Translations under genes and position numbers: made by a program | Assembly: GCA_031769625.1 (NCBI GenBank) | Contig: JAUIMM010000001.1 | Span: 248,001 to 312,000 of the forward strand | Direction of reading: 5' to 3' | Length of the DNA stretch: 64,000 bases | Source of the DNA: Taudactylus pleione | Lineage: Eukaryota > Chordata > Amphibia > Anura > Myobatrachidae | Notes under the pieces: model-generated | Told to the model about the DNA's origin: nothing | The model's input: the letters and a program-made list of their open reading frames with translations, nothing else | The model's database searches: none | Part shown: in pieces, positions 55,160 through 64,000 of the stretch | Layout of the letters: every line of letters starts with the position of its first letter | How positions within the stretch are numbered: position 1 is the first letter of the stretch

Positions 55160-55800
55160 ACTGAGGATCCCAGTAGATATCTGCGGGATACAGTCAGGAT
55201 ACCGGCGGGCGGGATATCCGACACTGCCAGCCCGACATAGGACTAATGATAGGCATCAAAATCCCGAAGCCTATCATTAGCCCCACTGTAAAATCCTGAC
55301 ACCCAACATACCGAACGAAGATAAGCCGGGTATCTTAGTGGGTAGCCGCCGGGGACAGGGTTAGGCATCTCCCGGGAGGGTTAGGGTAGGGAAAGGGGGG
55401 TTAGGGATAGGCACCATTAGCGAGAGGTTAGGTTTAGGCACCCCCTCAGGAGGGTTAAGTGGGGGTTGAGGTTAGGCACCATTAGGGAGAGGTTAGGGTT
55501 AGGCGCCCCCGGGGAGGGTTAGGGTAGGGAAAGGGGGGATCAGGGTTAGGCACCATTAGGGAGAGGTTAGGGTTAGGCACCCCCGGGAGGGTTAGGGTAG
55601 GGAAAGGGGGGGTTAGGCACCATTAGGGAGAGGTTAGGGTTAGGCACCCCCAGGAGGGTTAAGTTTAGGCACTAATGGGGGGAGGTTAGGGTTAGACAAC
55701 ACTAAGGGAGGGTTAGGGTACTTGCCAGCCCCAGTTGGGAATTAGGCCTGTCGGGCATCCGCTGTCGGTATTTCATCTGCCGGCATTAAATACTGATTCC
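55160..55800 (-). mobile_element. MITE with telomere-like G-rich core
   Basis: Left gggatacagtcaggatacc and a hairpin gataggcatcaa / gcctatc, then repeated gaggttagggttaggcacc units (about 30-75 bp apart) from 55360 to 55735. Right part ctgtcggtatttcatctgcc. It is the reverse orientation of 27966-28515. Confidence 0.75.
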
Positions 55801-57071
55801 GATATCTGCTCCAATGCCCCTTAGATGCATCCTGTGGATACTTTACATTTGTGTCATTCAGATTGTTAAATTCAATCCAAATAGAGAAAGAACATTTACA
55901 GCAAGTTGAGGTATTATTATGTAAGTAAAGATATATTATACCACTCCCCATGGAGGGTAAATACATTAACCGGAATGCCTGATGGGACTGAATGAAGCAC
56001 CAATCTGTTGAACATAGCTGTCATATAATTACTCCGTATGACTAGGGCCCTCATTCAGAGCCACTCGTTAACAGCAGTACGCTCGTTGCGTTCCAATGTT
56101 GAATAACCGCGCATCGTCGGTGTAACACTGCGCATGTGCGTACTGCAGATTGCGAGTTTTTTGGGACTCGTTCCTAAAATAGGGTACAGGAAGTGACATG
56201 TCAAATGTGATTGACAGAACAGGGCGTTTTAGGGTGTTGACGAGGGTGGAGATGGAAAAACGCAGGCGTGGCGAGGCGTTTTTGGGGCGTACATACATTA
56301 GCAGATGCGAGCGTAAAATGTGTACGGACCGACTCCTACGTCACTGGATGATCCTCTTTCCCTTCCAAATGCTCGCACAGCTTAGAGTCTGGATTACTCG
56401 ACCACATTGGCGATGGCCTTCTCCTCCGTCCCTGGACTCCACGATGTTGTTGCGATTAATCGCGGGCGGGCAGAAAAGCAATTAGTGTTGGATTGAGAAC
56501 CGGCTTGGTATGTGTTTTGAAATCAGTTTTTTGGGATAGCACAAAATGTACGCAGGTGGAACTCAGAGCTGCTAATGTCAGGATGACACAGTCAATTTGC
56601 GTACATTTGGGGGGGTTTATTTGGGCAGCAATTTGGTGGTTAGGGCCTATTGTAACAATAATTTCATCATGTTTTCAGTTTCACACCATTTTATTTGTGC
56701 CTCTTGAATTTGCCGAATTATATGAATTTTTAAACGTTCCTTAAAGAGCCCTTTTTTTTTTTTTTTGGCCGAGTTTTTGCCTTTTGGCCCAGGATTAAAT
56801 GTAACCCATTTGTACAATAATTTCACAATCCAATGTCATTGTTTAATTTCCAATTTATTGCTCAAACAAAAAAACTTATTTTAAAAATTTTGGGGACATC
56901 TTTTTTGCCCAAAGATATGTTCCCAAATCAAACAAATTGGCCCAACATAACTGTTGACATAAACATACATCAAAAAAATAAAAACATTTCACAAGAAAGG
57001 AGAGGGAAGTTTTGACCCGAAAGGAATATGAGCCAAGCACAGAAGGATTGTGGGAAAAGTCACCATTGCTG

Positions 57072-58358
57072 TCACCGTTTTTTCACCCGTTTGGATGGGG
57101 GAGGGAGGGCGCCAGACCGGGTCCGGGATGTCATCGGGCTGGCCTGTCCAGAGGCAGATGTTGTGGCCTCTGGACTAGGCACAGGGCTAGGCACATTTGG
57201 AGGATTGGCTGATGTTGTGCCAGAGGTGGAGGATCCTGATGTTCCGGCAGGAAGGGAGGTCGGCTCCACCATGTGCTGGCGAACGAGCTGCTCCAGGGCA
57301 TTGGCGATGCGGATGTTGGCCCTGGTATTTTCCGCCAGGGCCTGACCAATGGTCTCGTTGGCCGCAGCATTTTGCTCCAGGGCCTCAGCCACCCGTAGCA
57401 GACTGGCGTCCATCCTCTGCAGAATCTCCGTATGGGAATCCGATTTGAAATTGAGTTCTGTGAGGAGGGCCACTGCCTGCGAGGGGGATTGTCCTGGACT
57501 GGCTTCTGCAGGGTCCTCAGCCGGATGTACTGGTTCCTCCCCTGCAGAGCCAGCAGAAATTCGGCGGCCAAGGCTCCCCTCTGGAGCAGACTCATCCGCC
57601 TGTGTCTCTGTTAGGAAAAAAGAGAAAAGCCTCACATTACAATCTACATATTGGCACAATAACATTTCAGAGTTGATGACATCCAAAGATTTACCTGGGA
57701 CAACATGAGGAGCCGCAAAGTCTGGCATGTCCGTATCCATGTTGGACACGCCAAACACCTCCACAGGCTGCACACACCCCTGTGCCAGCTCTTCTAAATC
57801 CGTCAACTCCAATGACACAGGGGTGGGACCCCCACCTGTCCCCCTTGCATGCCTAGCCCTGTCCGCGAGTTTTTGTTTTAAGCGATATTTGAAGTCGCCC
57901 CATCTGTGGGAAAAAATGGAAGCCATTATCCTTTGGTTTACAATGGGGTTTGTTTTTAGGGGGGGCAAGGGTTTACTTACCGCCGTTTGACATCCCGGGC
58001 TAGACGGACATAATCACCCACCCTATTGACAGCAACGGCTACCTCTTCCCACATTCTCCACTTCTGGCTTAGACTCATATTCCTGTCTGCCTGTGGCAGG
58101 ATGTCCACACACTTCTGGATCAAAACCTCCATCTCCTTTCTTGTGAAATGTGGCTGCCTTTTTTTTTTGGCCGCTTTGGCCGGAATACTGGGCCCAGCAG
58201 CCTCTTCCATGTCATTCTCCTCACCTATTTGTGTAAATTTACAGAATTCACAAAATCACAACTTGCCTAATCTTATGTTTCAAATTAATCATTGATACAA
58301 AATGCATGAAAGACTTACCGCCTGACTCTTGGGCATTTTTTCCCTGGTCTGTCGCCAT
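57072..58358 (-). CDS. Harbinger SANT/Myb-like DNA-binding protein 1, four exons
   Basis: Predicted exons are 58358-58319, 58224-57981, 57903-57695 and 57607-57072, giving 342 residues. All introns have GT..AG borders (ggcg|gtaagt, cggcg|gtaagt, cccag|gtaaat) and phases join cleanly. Residues about 33-110 form a SANT/Myb-like domain: HFTRKEMEVLIQKCVD, then MWEEVAVAVNRVG and the exon-joining block DVKRRWGDFKYRLK. A Ser/Thr/Pro linker follows, then a likely coiled coil (ILQRMDASLLRVAEALEQ to ANALEQLVRQHM) and a basic C-terminus (SKRVKKR) that could be a nuclear signal. In Harbinger systems such a protein binds the ends and brings the transposase to the nucleus; that role here is inferred. Intron 3 is a multiple of three without a stop, so retention would still give protein. 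Confidence 0.88.
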
Positions 58359-58410
58359 GTCTGAGGTCCAAACAAGAAATACACCAGAATTTGAATGTGT
58401 TTTCGTGACG

Positions 58411-58418
58411 TATTTATA
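58411..58418 (-). promoter_or_regulatory. TATA box for SANT gene 1
   Basis: TATAAATA on the minus strand, 53 bp before the ATG at 58358, next to a CRE-like tacgtcac on the same strand. The 58360-59438 interval separates two divergent genes and probably holds both promoters. Confidence 0.6.
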
Positions 58419-58872
58419 CATGCGTCCTTATTTTGCGGCCGCATCATTGATTGTCGGCCCTATGATCCCTCCTTAATTTGTGCGGGAAACTAAACACTAT
58501 TTATGGCTTGGTGTGTCTCAAGTCGAGGTGGCGTTTTTGGATTGTTGGAGGTTATCTTGGCTGGAGTTTATTGATTGCGTAGAAAGGAGTTGGCGGTTGG
58601 AGATTCGTTTGTTGGTTAGATTTGCGTTTTTTTTTTCCGTTATCTTTGTTGGTTTATATTTTTGGGACCTCGTTTCTTGATTTGGTAAGTTTTGTGAAGT
58701 GTAACTTTTGTTCAATTGTTGTTTCATTGTGTTTCTTATTTTTTGTAAATTTTGGATCCATAATTTCTTCTATTTTAGATTTTGTTTATTTTCGACCCAA
58801 AAGACCTTTTGATTTTGACTCTTATATATTTGCTCTTGGTAAGTCCATTTTTTATCTTGTATTTGCAAACTA

Positions 58873-59082
58873 ATTAGCGCATTTTTAGTAGTTACTCTTG
58901 TGACTTGTATTAGCGAACTAATTAGCGCATTTTTAGTAGTTACTCTTGTAACTTGTATTAGCGAACTAATTAGCGCATTTTTAGTAGTTACTCTTGTGAC
59001 TTGTATTAGCGAACTAATTAGCGCATTTTTAGTAGTTACTCTTGTGACTTGTATTAGCGAACTAATTAGCGCATTTTTAACA
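58873..59082 (+). repeat. 48-bp tandem repeat upstream of the transposase, about 4.4 copies
   Basis: Units start attagcgcatttttagtagt at 58873, 58921, 58969, 59017 and 59065 (last partial), almost identical. It lies between the divergent genes and may be regulatory or intronic. The open frame it creates (TCISELISAFLVVTLV repeated) is not counted as a gene. Confidence 0.93.
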
Positions 59083-59438
59083 GCTTAATAATCATTCTAA
59101 CTTTTGGGTGGTTTCTCTTTCGCTTTTTGTGCCAACATTTCGACCCATTTTGATGTACTGTGTTAAATGTCGCTTTGCTGTTTTGCTAAATGGGTGTTTG
59201 GCATATTTTAACTTTGGTCTAGCACAAAATTTGTAAACAAAAATGCACAGAGTGAAATGTGTCAAGTAATTTTGGTGTTTATTTTCAGTTTGGACGTATC
59301 ATGACAATACCCCGGCATGTAAGCAGCAATGAATGGTATCATCAAGCTAAGTTGTTTTAATATAGTTTTGGGGTGGGTCAAAAGCCTTACTTTAAAATCT
59401 TTGAATTTCAGGTTGATCTGGGGCGGATTGTTCTGGCC

Positions 59439-60557
59439 ATGCTCCCGGAAGCCGACCAACCTCAATCTCGTCCCAGGCGTAGGCATTGTAGGCATGCAAG
59501 GCCCCAGATATTTCGAACACGTGTCACCCTTTTTGGAATGCCCGATGATGAGGTTTTAAGACGCTACCATCTACCTCCCAAAATCATCATAGACACTCTC
59601 TCATTAATAGAAAGTGATCTTGAGCGGCAAATTGACAGTCCAACAGCAATACCACCACTTACGCAATTTATGGCGGTGTTACATTTCTGTGCCTCAGGAT
59701 CGTTTCAAACAACGGTGGGAATAGTGGCGGGCATCTCCCAATCCTCCTTTTCCCGGATCCTGAGGGCAGTGATGGAGGCACTTTTCAAGCACCTCCATCA
59801 TTTTATTCAAATGCCTTTGGATATGGGTGCCCTTAGTGTGGCCAAGGCCAATTTTTACCAAATAGCTGCCTTCCCACACATCATAGGGGTTGTGGATGGT
59901 ACTCACATACCACTTCAGCCTCCAGCCCGGCTGGAGGCCATATTTAGAAACAGGAAACACTATCACTCCCTGAATGTAATGGTGGTATGTGATGCCTCCC
60001 TCCAGATCCTGTCCCTGAATGCTAAATTACCCGGAAGTGCACATGACTCCTTCGTCATCCGGCAATCAGGGATATGGCACAAATTAACCAACCTACAAGC
60101 TGGTGATGCGTGGCTTCTGGGTAAGTGGAGACCTTTAGTACATAACAATGTTAAGCTTGATACACAGTGTTCCTGATGTTGTCAATTCTTTTCCATAGGA
60201 GACAGTGGATATCCTTGCATGTCCTGGCTGCTCACTCCTTATTTGGCTCCCACACCAGGCCCACAAAGTGCATTTAATTCCGCACTTACAGCCACCAGGC
60301 AAGTGGTGGAGCGCTGTATCGGCCTTTTAAAAGGCCGATTCAGATGCCTCCACCGCTCTGGTGGCGAGCTCATGTATTTGCCGGATATGGTGTCGAAAAT
60401 TGTGGTCCTGTGTGGGATATTTCACAACATCGCCATAAGGAGTGGTGTCCCAATGCAGCCAGAGGATGCCTTACCTGAGGATGGCCCCCCCGAGGTTGGT
60501 CGGAGGTCAGTATGTGGGGGGGCCATACGCGATGATGTGGTGGCCAGATTTTTTTAG
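59439..60557 (+). CDS. Harbinger DDE transposase, two coding exons, intact
   Basis: Exons 59439-60120 and 60199-60557 give 346 residues, the normal size of HARBI1-type proteins. The 78-bp intron has GT (gtaagt) and AG (ttccatag) borders and splits a glycine codon just before the second catalytic block. Motifs: Arg-rich N-terminus (RPRRRHCRHARPQIFRTRV), helix-turn-helix region (GIVAGISQSSFSRILRAV), first acid in GVVDGTHIPL (D153), NVMVVCD, LPGSAHDSFV, second acid in LLGDSGYP (D229) and third in VVERCIGLLKGRFRC (E265). The ATG was chosen because a splice acceptor-like ttgaatttcag ends at 59411, so upstream ORF codons may be intron; an earlier coding exon is not excluded. It should cut the TIRs and make 3-bp TSDs. 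Confidence 0.93.
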
Positions 60558-60902
60558 GTAAGTTTGAACAAAACAGTGTTTTAACCTAATGTGTTTGTTT
60601 GCGAACATCTAATTTTGTTTTCTTTTTTTCAACATCTTCGGTTTGTTCAAATAATCTTTGGCACTACAACGCTCACTACTTCATGCTACCCTTACCAAAC
60701 CTGGATCTGCTCATTTTGGGAATATATTCTGGAACCCATATCGCAACGCCATGTTTGTGGAATCATTTTGGCATGGTCCTTCCTCAACCAGTTCTTGATT
60801 TGTTTTTTTTTTATTTTTTTTTATTGGGTATGTGTTGTATTTGAGATTCTCACTGTGTGTTTTTTTTGTGAGTGACCACTTTGATTTCTCAGTTATGTTG
60901 TG

Positions 60903-60908
60903 AATAAA
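60903..60908 (+). terminator. Polyadenylation signal of the transposase gene
   Basis: AATAAA about 345 bp after the stop codon, followed by a T-rich stretch and tgttcttcc. It is the first good signal on the plus strand after the gene. Confidence 0.55.
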
Positions 60909-61345
60909 TGTTTGGAGAGTTAAATGTTCTTCCTTTTTTTGGACGTTACCAGCAAGTTTAACCAGGTTAACACACCTTACATTTGACTAAGGGGTAATCC
61001 AGTACTGACGCCAGTTGAGCAAAAATGAAATATGTTTTCAGGTTCCCAACCCACACCAAAAGGAAGCCTGTCCAATCATTTGGCTTTGTAAGATTCGCCT
61101 AAGCAGCTTGCCCACCAACTAGGAACCTGTAAAATGTAGAAATATCTAATTGCCACTACACACAAAAAGGGAAATGACATTGTTACTGTTATGTGTTTCT
61201 TGAGGGTGTTTTACATACAAATACAAAACCCAATCTAATTTTTAAAAAATGCAAAACCTTGCAGGAACAGTCTACTTATGTCAGGGTTAACTATCTTTGG
61301 TTTTGAAAAAACGAATGAGGCAGAACGTATATTAGAAATAAACAA

Positions 61346-61351
61346 TTTATT
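61346..61351 (-). terminator. Polyadenylation signal of SANT gene 2
   Basis: AATAAA on the minus strand (plus tttatt), 27 bp after the stop at 61378, which would leave a very short 3' UTR. Confidence 0.6.
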
Positions 61352-61377
61352 TTGAAAAAGATAAAAACAAAAAAAAA

Positions 61378-62610
61378 CTACTGCCGAAGGATGCCAGACA
61401 GCCGGTCAAGGGCCACAAGCACCCCAATTACATTTTGGCGCATGTGTGCCACACAATGTTCGACCTCTTGCCGACGCCTCTGTTCCTCTGTGGGTGAGAA
61501 AAGTGTGTGGATTAATCAAACAATAGGGAATCCACATTAAAAAAACAAAAACACAACGAAATCACTCCAAAACCAAAATTAAAAAAAAAAAGGGGTGCTG
61601 CAAAAATTACAAGGCCTATGTAGAAATACCCACAGGTGTGATATGTGTATGTTGAAATCAGCAGGAAGAGGTAAAGGCAAACTGCTAAATCACCAAAAAA
61701 GAACCCAAAAATCACGAATAAAGGAACGACACATGATTACATACAAACAGTTTGTGGTTAAAAAAAAACGCAAAAGAAAAACATACCGGTAGCCAAAACG
61801 GCAGATCCCGAAGTCCCTCCATCTTCATCCTCGGAGGAGCCTTCATTCCCCAAAGAACGGGGCGGGGTTATCACGGACTCCGGGGAGGGGGTAATTGGAA
61901 GAGGGGTGGTTGGAGGAGAGGGGGAAGGGGGACGGAGGGGAAGGAGGCCCGACAGTTCCGGGAGAGGCTCTTGGAAGGCTTGGGAGGAGGGGGGAATAGG
62001 GGAATTATTTGGGGTGGAGTGTTGGCTGGGGGTGGGTGAGAGTGGGCGGGACCGCCGTCTGGCCGGACGGTGACGGCGTAGTCTTGCCTGTCCCCCTAAA
62101 AGATGTCAAACAAATTGTGGTTAGTTTCTGGCCAAATCCTGCCCAAATAACATTTTAAAATCACCCACCACCAACAAAAAACATGCAAATATGAGTAGAA
62201 TGAATATATCAGAAATAGAGGGAAAACATGGTCATGCAGATATGATGAGAATGAAAAAATAGGACAGACATGAAAACATGCACACGCAGTTTGCCCCACA
62301 AAGACAAACATGAAAACCACAATACATAACACTTACTTTCCAATATCTGCATGCGAAAGCATGCCAGCAAGCGGGGCGTTCGCCGTTGCAGGTCAGACCA
62401 CCTGCGCTCCAGCTGGCCGATGTTGCGGCGTGAGCCGAAGGAGCGCAGGCGGGCCCGTGCCTCCGCATACGCGGAACGCTTCTGCCGGTTGGTGATGGGT
62501 GGAGGCTGGCTGGTGATACGCCGATCCAGCACCTCCGTTAGCACCAGCAGCTCGCGCCTGGTGAATGCGGAGGCTCTCATGATGGCAATGGTGTTTTTCT
62601 TAAAATTCAT
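61378..62610 (-). CDS. Second SANT/Myb-like protein of the Harbinger element, three exons
   Basis: Only the first exon is an obvious open frame. Predicted exons are 62610-62337, 62095-61787 and 61487-61378, 693 bp in all, 230 residues. Borders are GT..AG (ggaaa|gtaagt, ctaccg|gtatgt; acceptors atcttttag and tctcacccacag) and phases match. I read every codon of exons 2 and 3 and found no stop before the final TAG. The N-terminal SANT/MADF-like domain (about 12-90) has SAFTRRELLVLTEVLDRR, then NIGQLERRWSDLQRR, the typical end of the domain. Exon 2 is a basic then Pro/Ser-rich linker ending in an acidic patch (GSSEDEDGG). Exon 3 is a helix (EEQRRRQEVEHCVAHM, VLVALDRLSGIL), possibly for dimerisation. 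The start could also be the Met at 62580. Its role is inferred as a second end-binding or partner protein. Confidence 0.85.
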
Positions 62611-63256
62611 TTTTGATAAAGTGTGCCAAAAATTTCTGATTGGCTAATGTAGCTTGGAAATTAACAGGAGCAATTTGATTGGTTAGTGTATGAGTCATGT
62701 GTTCGACAGGGCCAGAAATCTCTGGAGAGTTATGATAGGCTTGATGCAGTGACATGCGTAAGCAAATTTAAATAAAGAAATGAACCCCGGAAAATATGCG
62801 GGGATCCACAGCAATAGAACAATTGTCTCATTGTGGCTAACATGTTTTTTGAGCAATAAAAGCGAATGTTTAAGCCGTACGTATTCTGCGGGTAAACACA
62901 AACACGGACAAGAGTAAAGTTTCTTGCATTGTGTTGAAAAAAAAAAAACATTAAGCTAATTGATACATTGATTGGCATGATACGATTGATGGAGGTAGGC
63001 AGAATAAAGGAGCAGGTAATCGACATCTGACATGGCCACTTCCGGTTTATACTTGTGCGTGCGTTCCCTTCAAGCCATTTCGGGGATGTACGCTCGCTAT
63101 TTCGCACGCTCGTTAGTTAGAGGAGGGGTCGTCTGAGTTTGGGGAGGATTTTTAGATGCGATCGAAAGTACGAGCGAGCCCTTGAATTTAAATATTTTTG
63201 TACGTACGCCTAACGTACGTGCGCCCGCTTGCGAGTGGCTCTGAATGAGGGCCTAG

Positions 63257-63594
63257 ATTTGCTATAAAGATCAGAATATATCATGGCCATGTCCTTTGAA
63301 TTTCAGAATAATTTTTAAGCCATGTAGATGAATTTTCATTTAATTTGATTTATGATCCATTGTGCACTGTCAGCTGTCATGACATGTCCTCTGCAGGCTG
63401 GTCACACCCCCTTCAGTGGCAGCACACTACATTACTTCATGGGTCTGTGCCATAGTATTCCCCCCCAGTAGTCCTTTCATATCCCAGTCTGACACTGCTC
63501 AGCTGCGCTAAGGTCCTGGCAGGCCCCTTTAGTGATCTGGAGTTGCTGTGCTCGGTGCACAGTGCTTGTAAAGCATAGGCTAGTCCTCACATTG
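63257..63594. other. Unassigned sequence
   Basis: 63390-63490 (ggtcacacccccttcagtgg, cagtctgacactg) resembles 30290-30360 loosely (ggtcacaccccttcagcggg, cagtccgacactg), an old dispersed repeat. No gene. Confidence 0.4.
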
Positions 63595-64000
63595 GAATCG
63601 GTATGAAATACCGCCATCCGCATGGCCGGCGGTTCGATTCCCGGCAGCGCCTGGCCGACAACGGCAGAGTTCCCGGCAGCGGAAGCCCGACAGCGCTGGA
63701 AATTCCGATCGTGGATAGGTAAGTACTAACTAACCTAACCCTAACCCTCCTTAGGGGTGCCTAACCCTAATCCCCCCTCTAAGTGCCTAACCCTAATCCC
63801 CCCCCTTCCCGCTGCCTAAACCTAAGTCCCCCGGGGGGTTGCCTAACCCTAAGTCCCCCCGGGGGTGCCTAACCCTCCCTCCCCCTAGCCTAACCCTAAC
63901 CCTCCCGAGGGAGTGCCTAACCCTAACCTCCCACCCAAGTGCCTAACCCTAATCCCCCCTCTAAGTGCCTAACCCTAACCCCTCCCTTCCCCGCTGCCTA
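63595..64000 (+). mobile_element. MITE with telomere-like core, cut by window end
   Basis: Left end taccgccatccgcatggccg and gatcgtggataggtaagtac match 27966-28515, followed by ctaaccctaatcccccctct-type units up to the last base. The right end lies beyond the window. Confidence 0.8.

Larger units (their letters stand above)
56046..63253. mobile_element. Complete 7.2-kb Harbinger transposon with three genes
   Basis: Perfect terminal inverted repeats ggccctcattcagagccact plus cg at both ends, flanked by TAG (56043-56045 and 63254-63256). Subterminal zones on both sides carry many tacg/gctcgtt words. Inside: a SANT/Myb-like gene on the minus strand (57072-58358), a head-to-head DDE transposase gene on the plus strand (59439-60557) and a second SANT-like gene on the minus strand, tail-to-tail with the transposase (61378-62610). 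All three are open across predicted introns with consistent phase, so the copy is young and may be active. Confidence 0.92.

Noticed and set aside
55360..55735. Telomere or interstitial telomere block
   Set aside because: TTAGGG words are broken by cacccc spacers and sit inside a dispersed element with defined flanks.
57197..57990. Plus-strand frames opposite SANT gene 1
   Set aside because: Shadows of the minus-strand coding exons.
58900..59088. Small repeated hydrophobic peptide frame
   Set aside because: Direct product of the 48-bp repeat upstream of the Harbinger transposase; no independent support.
62730..63107. A 125-codon minus-strand frame near the Harbinger right end
   Set aside because: No domain; low-complexity T-rich run in the middle and no promoter or splice support.

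Overview
This window looks like intergenic or intronic DNA from a large, transposon-rich vertebrate genome. The mix of hAT, Harbinger and Tc1/mariner DNA transposons, many kinds of MITE (short non-autonomous DNA transposons) and long minisatellites best fits an amphibian, probably a frog. That assignment is inference from repeat style; I recognise no host gene. There is no bacterial signature (no operons, RBS, rRNA or CRISPR). The believable protein-coding genes all belong to transposons: one intact hAT transposase and three genes inside one Harbinger element.

Layout. 1-5.4 kb: a LINE reverse-transcriptase fragment split by a MITE, a 50-bp minisatellite split by a dead Tc1 element, a SINE and a telomere-like G-rich array. 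5.5-12.5 kb: a 7-kb polypyrimidine array with a 33-bp unit. 12.5-20.9 kb: nested MITEs, several with exact target-site duplications (TSDs), including elements that are strings of hairpins. 20.955-26.387 kb: a complete 5.4-kb hAT transposon with 8-bp TSDs, a promoter-side 160-bp tandem array and an uninterrupted 1038-codon transposase. 27-31.5 kb: minisatellites and MITEs. 32.05-34.85 kb: a 2.8-kb foldback element, with arms of about 1.07 kb, inside a Tc1 remnant. 35-46.7 kb: more foldback and hairpin elements and a 38-bp minisatellite of about 32 copies. 47.249-51.461 kb: a second copy of the hAT family in opposite orientation, whose catalytic core is replaced by a different tandem array. 52-56 kb: MITEs.

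56.046-63.253 kb: a complete 7.2-kb Harbinger transposon with matching TIRs and a TAG TSD. Besides a DDE transposase interrupted by a 78-bp intron, it carries two separate, spliced SANT/Myb-like genes on the opposite strand, each open across every predicted exon. Known Harbinger elements usually encode a transposase plus one Myb/SANT partner, so this three-gene layout is the most interesting feature here. The transposase would cut the ends; the SANT proteins would be expected to bind the ends and help nuclear import. Many nearby MITEs have related 'ggccctNattcagag' ends and could be mobilised by such an element.
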